Source: Cellulomonas aerilata
Lineage (GTDB): Bacteria; Actinomycetota; Actinomycetes; Actinomycetales; Cellulomonadaceae
Length of the DNA: 64,000 nt
Assembly (NCBI RefSeq): GCF_007991755.1
Contig: NZ_BJYY01000001.1
Span: 372,001 to 436,000, forward strand
Direction: 5' to 3'
Shown: piece by piece, positions 37,561 through 45,932 of the stretch
Position numbering within the stretch: the stretch's first letter is position 1
Layout: every line of letters starts with the position of its first letter
The notes under the pieces: generated by a model
Database searches by the model: none
What the model saw: the letters and a program-made list of their open reading frames with translations, nothing else
Told to the model about the DNA's origin: nothing
Made by a program: the position numbers and the translations under genes

Positions 37561-39072
37561 TCAGTCCTGCCACCACCGGTGGGCGCCGTCCGGCAGGAGG
37601 TCGTCGTCCTTCGCGGCCACCAGCTCGCGCAGCCGGTGCCGGAGCGCGGGGACGTCGGCCGGCAGCCCGTCGCCGTCGCCCCCACGGCCACCCGCCGTGG
37701 AGCCCGCTGTCGGTCCCCCTGCTGCGGCCGCCGCTGCCCCCGCCGCAGCGCTCGCCGTCGACCCGGCCGCTGCGCTCCCCACCGACGCCGCCGCTGCGCT
37801 GCCCACCGGCGCCGCCGCTGCGCCCGCGCTCTGCGCGGCCCACAGGTCCCGGCGCAGCAGGACGATGTCGCGGGTCAGTCGGCACTGCGCCTCGTCGCTG
37901 CGCCGGACGACGTCGGCGGCGCGCATCCACCCGTGGTCGATCGCGATCGCGATGAGGCCCGGCTCGACGGTGAGGCCGTCGTGGACGTCGACCTCGGGCT
38001 GGATGAGGGTGACCGCCGACGACCTCCGGGCCAGCTCCACCTCGTCGCGCAGCACCTCGTCCCACATGATGTCCGAGTACGAGCGGTACATGATCGCGAC
38101 CAGGTTGCGGTCTGCGAAGCTGCCCTCCGGGCGGCTGCCGCCCGCTGACGCCACCACGGCGTAGCACCGCGACGCCCGCAGGTCCCGGGCGGCGATCTCC
38201 AGGGGCAGCACCTCGCGCACGCCGCCGTCGACGTAGTGCTCGCCGGACAGCAGCACCGGCGGGAACACGACCGGGATCGCCGAGGACGCGCGCACGGCGT
38301 CGGCCAGGGCCACCGGCTCGGCGTCCGGCAGGGGCCGGTTCGCGCGGTCGACGAGACGGCCCTCCTCGGTGACGTACCGCAGCTCGCCGGACTCCAGGCC
38401 GACGACGGCGATCCGCAGGCGCACCCCCGACCGCGCCACCCGCGCCGGGTCGAACACCGCCGGGTCCTGGACCAGCTCGGTGATCCGACCCGGGACGAAC
38501 ACGCCCTGGGACCGCTCGGCCGAGTCGAGGACCCGCTCCAGGTCACGCCCGGTCCGGCCCAGGGTCCGCAGCGCCAGCAGGGCCTCGACCGAGCGGAACG
38601 GCGCCCACAGCGGTGCGTCGGCCGGACCGTCGACGCCCTCCTCCGGCCGTCCGCCGGGACGGGCGATCCAGGACGGGGTGGTGGCCAGGCGCCGTCGACG
38701 CTGGAACACCTCGACCCACTCAGGAGCGATCCGCCGCAGGGTGGCGAACCAGTCCGTCTCCTCGAACAGGTCCGACGACGCCTCCAGGCCGCGCCAGATG
38801 CGCTCCAGGTCGTCCAGCGAGCGGCGCTGGCCCGCGGCGTCGGCGCTCTGCGCGAGCACGACGGCGAGCACCGAGCCCGCCGACGTCCCGGCGATCACCG
38901 CCGGCTCGATGCCGACGACGTCGTACAGGTAGCGCAGCGCCCCGATCTCGAAGCTGGCACGGGACCCGCCGCCGCTGAGCACCAGCGCGTCCCGGCGCTG
39001 CCTCGGACGCAGCAGGCGCGTCGCGATCGGCTCCCGGGGGAGCCGGCTGCCCAGGGTCCGGGTGCGGGTCAC
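37561..39072 (-). CDS. patatin-like phospholipase
   Basis: Lipid acyl hydrolase of 503 residues with no export signal. The patatin core is complete: oxyanion loop LSGGGSRASFEIGAL, nucleophile elbow GTSAGS (Ser near 64) and catalytic Asp in HYVDGGVREVLPL near 281. The long segment after residue 400 is an Ala-rich repeat (GSAAAASVGSAAAGS and variants), then a short helical end. That tail is low-complexity and probably a linker. A -10 box seven bases before the GTG suggests a leaderless transcript. Confidence 0.88.
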   Translation of the reverse strand: MTRTRTLGSRLPREPIATRLLRPRQRRDALVLSGGGSRASFEIGALRYLYDVVGIEPAVIAGTSAGSVLAVVLAQSADAAGQRRSLDDLERIWRGLEASSDLFEETDWFATLRRIAPEWVEVFQRRRRLATTPSWIARPGGRPEEGVDGPADAPLWAPFRSVEALLALRTLGRTGRDLERVLDSAERSQGVFVPGRITELVQDPAVFDPARVARSGVRLRIAVVGLESGELRYVTEEGRLVDRANRPLPDAEPVALADAVRASSAIPVVFPPVLLSGEHYVDGGVREVLPLEIAARDLRASRCYAVVASAGGSRPEGSFADRNLVAIMYRSYSDIMWDEVLRDEVELARRSSAVTLIQPEVDVHDGLTVEPGLIAIAIDHGWMRAADVVRRSDEAQCRLTRDIVLLRRDLWAAQSAGAAAAPVGSAAAASVGSAAAGSTASAAAGAAAAAAGGPTAGSTAGGRGGDGDGLPADVPALRHRLRELVAAKDDDLLPDGAHRWWQD

Positions 39073-39079
39073 CGCTCCG

Positions 39080-39085
39080 ACGCTA
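39080..39085 (-). promoter_or_regulatory. -10 box TAGCGT placed for a leaderless mRNA
   Basis: Minus-strand TAGCGT, seven bases, then the GTG of the patatin gene; no Shine-Dalgarno sequence. Confidence 0.55.
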
Positions 39086-39102
39086 GCGGCCGGCGCGCCG
39101 GC

Positions 39103-39792
39103 CTACAGGGAGCAGAAGTGCCGGACGAGTTCGGCGGCCGGGGCGAGCAGCGCCCGCTCGCCCGGGACCAGCGACCGGTCCTCGTCGCGGATCCGCAGCG
39201 CGGCGTCCACCTGCGAGGCGGGGTCGCCGTCGGCGGCGGCGAGGAAGGCGGCCAGGAACGCGCGCGCGCCCCGGGTGTACTCGGTGTCGTCGTCGACGGC
39301 GACCTCCGCGATGAGGACGCCGGTCAGCGCGACGTCGAGGTCGGCGGGCCCGGTGCGGGCGTGGGACCAGTCGAGCAGGACGGGGCCGTGCGTCTCGCTC
39401 AGCACGACGTTGCCCGGGTGCAGCTCGAGGTGCACGACGGCGTGCTCCTCGCCCTCCGGAGGGGGGACGGCGTGCAGGCGGTGATGCAGGTCGGCGAGCA
39501 GCTGGGCGCCCGCGGGGATCGTGATCTCCTCCGCGACCAGTCCCTGCAGGAGCGTCGGGCCGTGCACCCGCTCCATGACGAGGTCGAGACCCTCGGCGGC
39601 CCACACCTGCGGCACGGGGAAGCCGTGCGCTCCCAGGTGGCGCATGATCGCGACCTCGCGGGAGAGGTCGTGCCTCTCGCGGTAGCGGCGCAGCACGCGG
39701 TCGTCGTCGAGCAGGAAGAGGTCCGCGGTCGTGCCCTCCGCCAGCAGCGGACCGGGACCGGCCCCGGGCTCGGTGACACCGGGTGACGTCAT
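39103..39792 (-). CDS. aminoglycoside-phosphotransferase-like kinase
   Basis: A 229-residue small-molecule kinase fold. The N-terminus has GTTADLFLLDDDRVLRRYR where the family Lys is replaced by Arg. The catalytic loop is HLELHPGNVVL, with Glu where Asp is usual (HxDxxxxN), and the metal site is LLDWSHARTGPADLD. The Asp-to-Glu change may lower or alter activity. The substrate is unknown and resistance should not be assumed. Confidence 0.8.
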   Translation of the reverse strand: MTSPGVTEPGAGPGPLLAEGTTADLFLLDDDRVLRRYRERHDLSREVAIMRHLGAHGFPVPQVWAAEGLDLVMERVHGPTLLQGLVAEEITIPAGAQLLADLHHRLHAVPPPEGEEHAVVHLELHPGNVVLSETHGPVLLDWSHARTGPADLDVALTGVLIAEVAVDDDTEYTRGARAFLAAFLAAADGDPASQVDAALRIRDEDRSLVPGERALLAPAAELVRHFCSL

Positions 39793-39798
39793 AGGCCG

Positions 39799-39804
39799 AC
39801 GGTA
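39799..39804 (-). promoter_or_regulatory. -10 box TACCGT placed for a leaderless mRNA
   Basis: Minus-strand TACCGT, six bases, then the ATG at 39792; no Shine-Dalgarno sequence. Confidence 0.55.
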
Positions 39805-39852
39805 GTCCCGGGCCGTGCGGATGTCCCGACACGCCGGGGCACCCGCGGGCCG

Positions 39853-40620
39853 TCAGCGGTGCAGGTGCTCGAGGAGCTCGACGGCCTGCATCCGGGTGTC
39901 CGGCAGGGGCTCCAGCCAGACCCGCGGTGGCTCGCGGACCAGGTCCTGGGCGCCCATGGAGCGGGCGTGGTCGGTGAGCGCCGTCCGCAGGTGCATCGCC
40001 GTCGCCCCGAGGTCGGAGCCCCGCTCGACCAGCACGGCGAAGACCCCGCCGCCCAGCGCGGCCATGGGGTGGCCCTCTCCGAACGTCAGGACCAGCCCCT
40101 GGCCCACGACCGCGGAGCGCACGATCCGCGACCACGGCGCCAGCGGGCTCGCCTCCACGTCGGTCACCAGGAGGGCATGGGTGTCACCGGCGCGGCGGCC
40201 GGTGCGCTCGGCGGTCCCGTAGGTCTCGGTCAGGCGGACGCCCAGGTACTCGGCGGTGGGCAGACCCGAGTCCGGGTCGATGCAGTGGGTCAGCACCGGG
40301 CCGGCGGCCTGCCCGGCCGCCCACCCCTCGCACAGCGACCGGACCAGCCCGAGCGGCGGTCCGGCGAGCTCGGCGGCGTCGAACAGGCACGCCAGGTCGT
40401 CGATGGTCTCGCTGATCCCCACCCCGGCCTCGGCGCGGGCCTCACCCAGGCGCTCGGCGGCCGGGCCGCCGTCCTCGCCGGCGAGGACGGCCTCGATCAG
40501 CGCGTCCACGGCCGGGTGGTACCAGTCGGCAGGGCGCAGCCAGACGGACGCGACACTGCTGGCGCGCCAGCGGTCGCGGACGTCGGGCGGCGAACCGGCC
40601 GACCGGTGGGTGGTCGTCAC
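39853..40620 (-). CDS. degenerate GGDEF-domain protein
   Basis: A 255-residue soluble protein. The N-terminal 110 residues are helical (WYHPAVDALIEAVLAG, ISETIDDLACLFDAAEL) and unfamiliar. From about residue 112 it follows the GGDEF-domain plan: IDPDSGLPTAEYLGVRLTE for the D-x-LTGLPNR segment, ALLVTDVEA for the first strand, and AALGGGVFAVLVERG where RLGGDEFAVLL is expected. The signature is therefore GGGVF, so it should not make c-di-GMP but could bind a nucleotide or a partner. It is divergent from, and 134 bases from, the sigma-factor fusion gene, suggesting a functional link. Confidence 0.65.
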   Translation of the reverse strand: MTTTHRSAGSPPDVRDRWRASSVASVWLRPADWYHPAVDALIEAVLAGEDGGPAAERLGEARAEAGVGISETIDDLACLFDAAELAGPPLGLVRSLCEGWAAGQAAGPVLTHCIDPDSGLPTAEYLGVRLTETYGTAERTGRRAGDTHALLVTDVEASPLAPWSRIVRSAVVGQGLVLTFGEGHPMAALGGGVFAVLVERGSDLGATAMHLRTALTDHARSMGAQDLVREPPRVWLEPLPDTRMQAVELLEHLHR

Positions 40621-40754
40621 GGTGGATGAGAGTGCCAGGTGGGCCCGTCATGACGCGGAAACGGGGAAGAGATTTCACCATGGGACGCCGTCCCCACCTC
40701 AGGGTGATCCATGGCACGCTGACGTGGACATCGGGCGGGGACGAAGGAGCGGCA

Positions 40755-43166
40755 GTGAGCGAGACGGCCGCGGCGTGGGGCCACGACTCCAGCGATGCGG
40801 AGCTGATCACGGCGGCTCGTGCCGGCGACTCGAGCGCCTTCGGTGCGCTCTACGAGCGTCACGCCGCGGCCGCGCGCATGGTCGCGCGCCAGTACACCCG
40901 GTCCAGCGCGGACGCCGAGGACGTCGTCGGCGACGCCTTCGCCAAGGTCTACGCGATCGTTCGTGAGGGCGGCGGGCCCGACGTCGCCTTCCGCGCGTAC
41001 CTGTTCACCGTGGTGCGGCGGCTGGCGCAGGCCCGCGCGGAGAGCGGGCGGCGGGTGCAGCCCACCGACGACATGGCGACGTTCGAGTCGGCGTTCGGCC
41101 CGGTCGGCGGGGTGGACGACCCCGCGCTGGCCGGCTTCGAGCGCGGCGTCGTCGCCCGGGCGTACGGGTCCCTGCCCGAACGGTGGCAGGCGGTGCTCTG
41201 GTACACCGAGATCGAGCGGCTCCCGCCGGCGCAGATCGCCCCGCTGCTCGGGCTCACCGCGAACGGCGTCGCGGCGCTGGCGTACCGGGCGCGCGAGGGC
41301 CTGCGCGAGGCGTACCTGCAGCAGCACCTGGTTGCGACGCCGCAGCAGGCGTGCCGCGCGATCAACTCCAAGCTCGGTGCGTACGTGCGCGGCGGCCTGG
41401 CCAAGCGCGAGACCGCGCAGGTGCAGGAGCACCTCGAGGGCTGCGCCGAGTGCCGGCTGCTCGTCCTGGAGCTCGGGGACGTCAACCACGGGCTGCGCGG
41501 CATCATCGCGCCGCTCGTGCTCGGTGTCGCCGGTCTCGGGGCGCTCGCCTCGCCGCTGCCCGTGGGCGTGCTCGGGGCGTCCGGCCTCGGTGCGGGCGCG
41601 GGTGCCGGTGCGGGCGCGGGTGCTGGTGCCGCCGGGACGGGTGCCGCCGGCACCGGAGCGGTCGGGACCGGAGCCGCGGGTGCGGGTGCCGGGACGGCGG
41701 GCGCCGGGTCGGCCGTGGGCACGGGCGTGGCGGGGTCCGGCGCTGCCGGTGCCGGGTCCGCGGCCGTGGGGAGCGGCACGGCAGCGGGCACGGCAGCAGG
41801 CACGGCAGCGAGTACGGCGGCAGGTGCGGGCACGGCGGCCGGCGCCGGCACGGTGACGGGCCTGGGCGCGGGTACGGCGGTGGGCGCCGGGTCCGCCGGT
41901 GCGGGGTCGGCGGTGGCGGCGGGTGCCGGCACGACCGGTGCCGCGGCGGCGGCCGGGACTGCGGGCGCGGGTGCCGCGACCGCGGGGGCCGCGGCAGCGG
42001 GTACGGCCGGTGGGCTCGGCGCGGCCGGTGCCGCCTCGGGTGCCGGCGCGCTCGCCTCCGGCGCCGGTGCGCTCGCCTCCGGCGCGACGGTGGCGGGCGC
42101 GACGGGCGCCGGTGCGGCGGCTGCCGGGACCGGTGTGCTGGTCGGCGCGGGCGCCGGCGTGGCGTCGGGTGCCGCGGCCGGCGTGGGTGCGAGCGCGCTC
42201 GCGGGCGGTGGGATCGGTGGCCTCATCGCGGCGCTGCCCGGCGGGGTCGCCGGGGCCGTCACCGCGGGGGTCGTGGGCGTCTCGCTCGCGGTCGGCGGAG
42301 CCATGGTGGACCCGCCGCCGGCCCCGGACACCAGCAGCGAGCAGGCACCAGCGCCCGAGCAGCCGGCTGCGCCGTCGGAGGCGGCCCCCACCGAGTCGAC
42401 CCCGCCGGCACCGGCCGATCCGGTGACGCCCGGACCGCCGCTGCTGGACTCGCCGATCCTGGACCCGCTGCAGCCCGACCCGCAGCCGACCCCCGAGCCG
42501 GACACGGACCGCACCCCGGTCGACCCGCCGCCCGCGGCGACCGCGCCGCCCGTCGTCGTCGTGCCCCTGGTGACGGACCCCGGACCGGTGGCGCCGCCGC
42601 CCGCGGACCCCGCGCCCACCGACCCGCCGCCGATCGACCCGCCGCCGGTCGACCCGCCGCCGGTCGACCCGCCGCCGGTCGACCCACCGCCGCCGACCCC
42701 CGCGGCGCTGGCGGTGGCCTCCGAGCAGGCCGGGTTCGTCCTGGTGAGCGGGACCGAGCAGGAGGTGACCGTCACGATCGTCAACACGGGCCAGTCCTCG
42801 GCGACCGACCTGCGCGCCGCGCTCGTGCTCCCCGCCGGCGTCAGCCTGGACGACGAGCCGGACGACGGCGAGCCGGCGGCCGACGGTGTCTGGGAGCGCT
42901 GCGCGGACGACGCCCCGGGCGGCGCCGCGGAGTTCTGCCTGCCCGTGCTCGCGGGCGGGGCGTCGTCGTCCCTGACCGCGGTGCTGGACGTCGACGCCGA
43001 CGTGGTGCCGGACGAGGGCACCCGGGTCGGCCTCGACGTGCGCGGGACCGGGATCGACGACACGGGGCTGAGCGTCGCCGCGCCGCTCCGCCGGCCGGAC
43101 CCGGACGCCGAGGAGACGGACCCCGGTGACCCCCCGGTCGACCCGCCGGCGGCTCCCGCCGCCTGA
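40755..43166 (+). CDS. ECF sigma factor fused to anti-sigma zinc finger, membrane segments and C-terminal domain
   Basis: An 803-residue multi-domain sigma factor. Residues 29-95 are sigma region 2 (SSADAEDVVGDAFAKVYAIV), 136-190 region 4 (LPERWQAVLWYTEIERLPPA), and 199-240 an anti-sigma-like zinc finger (HLEGCAEC). A hydrophobic segment (249-275) and a Gly/Ala-only stretch of about 200 residues follow, then a second hydrophobic segment (483-517), a Pro-rich linker with PPPVD repeats, and a 120-residue beta-sandwich-like domain (TEQEVTVTIVNTGQSSATDL). If membrane-anchored, the C-terminus could sense outside signals and control the tethered sigma part. Such long actinobacterial ECF groups are known. 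GTG 40755 is set by GAAGGAG five bases upstream. Confidence 0.85.
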   Translation: MSETAAAWGHDSSDAELITAARAGDSSAFGALYERHAAAARMVARQYTRSSADAEDVVGDAFAKVYAIVREGGGPDVAFRAYLFTVVRRLAQARAESGRRVQPTDDMATFESAFGPVGGVDDPALAGFERGVVARAYGSLPERWQAVLWYTEIERLPPAQIAPLLGLTANGVAALAYRAREGLREAYLQQHLVATPQQACRAINSKLGAYVRGGLAKRETAQVQEHLEGCAECRLLVLELGDVNHGLRGIIAPLVLGVAGLGALASPLPVGVLGASGLGAGAGAGAGAGAGAAGTGAAGTGAVGTGAAGAGAGTAGAGSAVGTGVAGSGAAGAGSAAVGSGTAAGTAAGTAASTAAGAGTAAGAGTVTGLGAGTAVGAGSAGAGSAVAAGAGTTGAAAAAGTAGAGAATAGAAAAGTAGGLGAAGAASGAGALASGAGALASGATVAGATGAGAAAAGTGVLVGAGAGVASGAAAGVGASALAGGGIGGLIAALPGGVAGAVTAGVVGVSLAVGGAMVDPPPAPDTSSEQAPAPEQPAAPSEAAPTESTPPAPADPVTPGPPLLDSPILDPLQPDPQPTPEPDTDRTPVDPPPAATAPPVVVVPLVTDPGPVAPPPADPAPTDPPPIDPPPVDPPPVDPPPVDPPPPTPAALAVASEQAGFVLVSGTEQEVTVTIVNTGQSSATDLRAALVLPAGVSLDDEPDDGEPAADGVWERCADDAPGGAAEFCLPVLAGGASSSLTAVLDVDADVVPDEGTRVGLDVRGTGIDDTGLSVAAPLRRPDPDAEETDPGDPPVDPPAAPAA
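42621..42695 (+). repeat. five tandem 15-bp repeats encoding PPPVD
   Basis: GACCCGCCGCCGGTC-type units at 42621, 42636, 42651, 42666 and 42681; the middle three are identical. They encode DPPPV/I repeats in the linker before the C-terminal domain of the sigma fusion. Confidence 0.95.
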
Positions 43167-43182
43167 CACTCTCCGGCGCGCT

Positions 43183-43205
43183 CCGGCCGAGTGGCGCCCG
43201 GCCGG
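43183..43205. terminator. 7-bp hairpin between convergent genes
   Basis: CCGGCCG and CGGCCGG around a 9-base loop, between the sigma fusion and the convergent Rossmann-protein gene. Confidence 0.45.
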
Positions 43206-43223
43206 GCTCCCGCCACGGCGTCC

Positions 43224-43883
43224 TCAGCCGCTGACGGCCGCCCGCACCGCCTCGTCGACCGGCAGGTCGCCGGAGACGAGCTCGAGCACCAGCCCCGCGC
43301 TCGCCGGCTCCCCGAGCAGGGCCGCCAGCACCGCGGCGACGTCGTCCCGGGGGACCTGGCCGCGCGCGACCTGCGGCTCCAGGCGCACCCGACCCGTCCC
43401 GGGGTCGTCGGTGAGGCCACCGGGACGCACGATCGTCCAGTCGAGGTCGCGGGCGCGCAGGTCCTCCTCGGCGGCGGTCTTGGCACGCAGGTAGGTGGCG
43501 AAGACGTCGTCGGTGCCGGCCGGCGGCTCCGCGCCGGCGCCCATCGACGACACGAGCAGGTACCGGCGCACGCCGGCGAGCGCCGCGGCCTCGGCGAGCA
43601 GCACCGCCGCGCCGCGGTCGACCGTGTCCTTGCGGGCGGCGCCGCTGCCCGGACCCGCACCCGCCGCGAACACCACCGCGTCGGCACCCGTGAGGTGCGC
43701 GGCGAGCTCGTCGGCCGTGGCGCTCTCCAGGTCGAGCACGACCGCCTCGCCGCCGGCCGCCCGGACGTCGGGCACGTGGTCGGGGTTGCGGACCAGGCCC
43801 ACGGCGCCGTGACCGGCGCCGGACAGCAGCCGGGCCAGTCGTAGCGCGATCTTGCCGTGACCACCCGCGATGACGATCCTCAT
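43224..43883 (-). CDS. NAD(P)-binding Rossmann protein (atypical SDR)
   Basis: A 219-residue atypical short-chain dehydrogenase (NAD(P)H-binding, YwnB/SDR5 type). The dinucleotide motif IVIAGGHGKIALRLARLL lacks the usual third Gly spacing. VVFAAGAGPGSG, RRYLLVSSMGA and YLRAKTAAEEDLRARDLDWTIVRPGGL are the typical landmarks, with the Y-x-x-K pair present. It may be a reductase or a redox sensor. Confidence 0.85.
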   Translation of the reverse strand: MRIVIAGGHGKIALRLARLLSGAGHGAVGLVRNPDHVPDVRAAGGEAVVLDLESATADELAAHLTGADAVVFAAGAGPGSGAARKDTVDRGAAVLLAEAAALAGVRRYLLVSSMGAGAEPPAGTDDVFATYLRAKTAAEEDLRARDLDWTIVRPGGLTDDPGTGRVRLEPQVARGQVPRDDVAAVLAALLGEPASAGLVLELVSGDLPVDEAVRAAVSG

Positions 43884-43889
43884 GCCGCC

Positions 43890-43895
43890 ACGCTA
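43890..43895 (-). promoter_or_regulatory. -10 box TAGCGT placed for a leaderless mRNA
   Basis: Minus-strand TAGCGT, six bases, then the ATG at 43883; no Shine-Dalgarno sequence. Confidence 0.55.
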
Positions 43896-43974
43896 GGGCC
43901 GGGCGGTCCGCGGTGCGCGGCCATGCCGTGGTCACCCGTCCGGCCCATCCCGACCCGTGTGGTGCAATGGGGCC

Positions 43975-44064
43975 ATGTCCGGCCTGCTCACGCCCGTGCC
44001 GCCCCTCGCGTCTGCCGTGGGACCGATGCGTGGCCTGTGCGGGTGCACCCGTCGCCTCGGCTGA
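43975..44064 (+). CDS. possible 29-codon leader peptide upstream of metN
   Basis: Short frame in the 320-base gap before metN: MSGLLTPVPPLASAVGPM followed by RGLCGCTRRLG and a stop 139 bases before the metN ATG. TGCAAT six bases before the ATG would allow leaderless translation. The C-x-C and internal Met near the end recall Cys-rich attenuator peptides before sulfur genes in mycobacteria. A shorter start at 44026 leaves only MRGLCGCTRRLG. The rest of the gap is GC-rich with no other feature I can name. Coding status is uncertain. Confidence 0.3.
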   Translation: MSGLLTPVPPLASAVGPMRGLCGCTRRLG

Positions 44065-44203
44065 CGCCCCGCCGCCCTCGGCGATCCCACCGCGGCCCCG
44101 CCGGCCGCACCGCCCGTTCCCCCACCCGGCGCCGCCGCCGACCCGACGACGCGGTCCCGACCGCGGCCCGGGCCGGCTGTCGCGCAGCACCGCGAGGAGC
44201 TCC

Positions 44204-45193
44204 ATGCCGCCCGCTCACATCGAGCTGACCGCCCTGCGCAAGGTGTACCCGACGCGCGGCGAGGACGTCGTCGCGCTCGACGGCATCGACCTGGCCGTCC
44301 CGCGCGCCGCCATCCACGGCATCGTCGGGCGTTCCGGTGCGGGCAAGTCCACGCTCATCCGCTGCCTCACGGTGCTGGAGCGACCCACGTCCGGCAGCGT
44401 GGCCGTCGACGGCGAGGTCCTGTCCGACCTGCCGGAGGCGCGGCTGCGCAGCGCCCGGCGCCGGATCGGGATGGTGTTCCAGCACGTGAACCTCCTCGAC
44501 TCCCGCACGGTGGCGGCGAACGTCGCCTACCCGCTCGAGGTCGCCGGGGTGCCGCGCGCGCGGCGCGCCGCCCGGGTCGCCGAGCTCCTGGACCTGGTCG
44601 GCCTGGGCGGCCGCGGCGACTCCTACCCGGGGCAGCTGTCCGGCGGGCAGAAGCAGCGGGTGGGCATCGCCCGGGCGCTGGCCACCGAGCCCGCCGTGCT
44701 GCTGTGCGACGAGCCGACGTCCGCGCTGGACTCGGCGACGACCCGGCAGATCCTGGCGCTCATCCGCGACCTGCGGGACCGGCTGGGCATCACCGTGCTG
44801 ATCATCACCCACGAGATGGCCGTCGTCCGCGAGATCTGCGACTCGGTCACCCTGCTCGAGCACGGCCGCGTCGTGGAGAGCGGTCCGGTCGGCGACGTCG
44901 TCGCCCACTACGGCTCGCGGCTCGCCCGCGAGCTCATCCCCGTCCCCGACCTGCCGCTGGGTGACCAGCGCTCGCTGGTCGAGGTCGCGTACACCACCGA
45001 CGACGTCGCCACGAGGGACGTCCTCAGCGCGGTGGCCGGCCTCGGTGCGCAGGTCGAGATCGCCGCCGGGACGATCGAGACCCTCGCCGGACGCCGGGTC
45101 GGCCGGCTGCAGCTCGACCTGCCGGCCGGTGAGGTCGACGCCGCCCTGGTCCGGCTGCACGCCGCCGGCGTCCACGCGGAGGTGACCCGATGA
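44204..45193 (+). CDS. metN: methionine ABC transporter ATP-binding protein
   Basis: ATPase of the MetNIQ importer, 329 residues. Walker A GRSGAGKST, signature LSGGQKQR, Walker B VLLCDEPTSALD and His switch IITHEM are intact. From about residue 255 a NIL domain (SLVEVAYTTDDVATRDVL, VEIAAGTIETLAGRRVG) senses methionine and inhibits ATP hydrolysis when bound. GAGGAG before the ATG is the ribosome binding site. Confidence 0.95.
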   Translation: MPPAHIELTALRKVYPTRGEDVVALDGIDLAVPRAAIHGIVGRSGAGKSTLIRCLTVLERPTSGSVAVDGEVLSDLPEARLRSARRRIGMVFQHVNLLDSRTVAANVAYPLEVAGVPRARRAARVAELLDLVGLGGRGDSYPGQLSGGQKQRVGIARALATEPAVLLCDEPTSALDSATTRQILALIRDLRDRLGITVLIITHEMAVVREICDSVTLLEHGRVVESGPVGDVVAHYGSRLARELIPVPDLPLGDQRSLVEVAYTTDDVATRDVLSAVAGLGAQVEIAAGTIETLAGRRVGRLQLDLPAGEVDAALVRLHAAGVHAEVTR

Positions 45194-45867
45194 GCTGGTG
45201 GGACGCCCTGCTGGAGAACGACATCATCCGCGAGCGGCTGCCGCTGGCCACGCTGGAGACGCTGGAGATGGTCGCCGTCTCCTCCGTGCTGACGGTGCTG
45301 CTCGGTCTGCCGCTCGGGATGCTGCTGCACGCCACCTCGCCGGGCGGCCTGACGCCGCAGCGGACCGTGGCGTCGGTGGTGGGCTTCGTCGTCAACGTCG
45401 GACGGTCGCTGCCGTTCGTCATCCTCATGATCGCCGTCCTGCCGTTCACCCGGTGGGTGGTCGGGACGACGCTCGGCTGGCAGGCCGCCGTCGTGCCGCT
45501 GACCCTGGGCGCGGTGCCGTTCTTCGCCCGGCTGGCCGAGTCGGCCCTGCGCGAGGTCAGCCCCGGCAAGGTCGAGGCGGCCCGGGTGATGGGCTCCACG
45601 CGCGGGAAGATCCTCGGCGCCGTGCTCGTGCGCGAGGCGCTGCCCGGCCTCGTCTCCGCGGTGACCGTCACGGTCGTCTCGCTCATCTCGTTCTCCGCCA
45701 TGGCCGGGGTGATCGGCGCCGGCGGGCTCGGCGCGCTGGCGATCTCCTACGGCTACCAGCGCTTCGACACCGCGGTGATGGTCGCCTGCATCGTCGTGAT
45801 CGTCGTCGTCGTGCAGGCCATCCAGGTCGTCGGGGACGCCGTCGCGCGCCGGCTCGACCACCGCTGA
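45190..45867 (+). CDS. metI: methionine ABC transporter permease
   Basis: A 225-residue permease with five membrane helices (family usual size 217-225). The EAA loop reads EVSPGKVEAARVMGSTRGKI, and the end AMAGVIGAGGLGALAISYGYQRF is diagnostic. ATG 45190 overlaps the metN stop by four bases (ATGA). Confidence 0.95.
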   Translation: MSWWDALLENDIIRERLPLATLETLEMVAVSSVLTVLLGLPLGMLLHATSPGGLTPQRTVASVVGFVVNVGRSLPFVILMIAVLPFTRWVVGTTLGWQAAVVPLTLGAVPFFARLAESALREVSPGKVEAARVMGSTRGKILGAVLVREALPGLVSAVTVTVVSLISFSAMAGVIGAGGLGALAISYGYQRFDTAVMVACIVVIVVVVQAIQVVGDAVARRLDHR

Positions 45868-45932
45868 CCCGCCCAGCACCCACTGACCGACAGACCGGCC
45901 CCGATCCGGGGTCGTCGAGGGAAGGAACACCC

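Noticed and set aside
39103-39792. Aminoglycoside resistance determinant
   Set aside because: Only the general phosphotransferase fold is present, the catalytic Asp is a Glu, and the context is chromosomal housekeeping.
40657-40692. ECF autoregulatory promoter (GGAAAC ... CGTC) before the sigma fusion
   Set aside because: The spacer is 26 bases, too long for a GGAAC-N16-17-CGTC promoter.
40626-40754. N-terminal extension of the sigma fusion to an upstream start
   Set aside because: The GTG at 40755 has a GAAGGAG at ideal spacing; the extension lacks conservation with sigma region 2.
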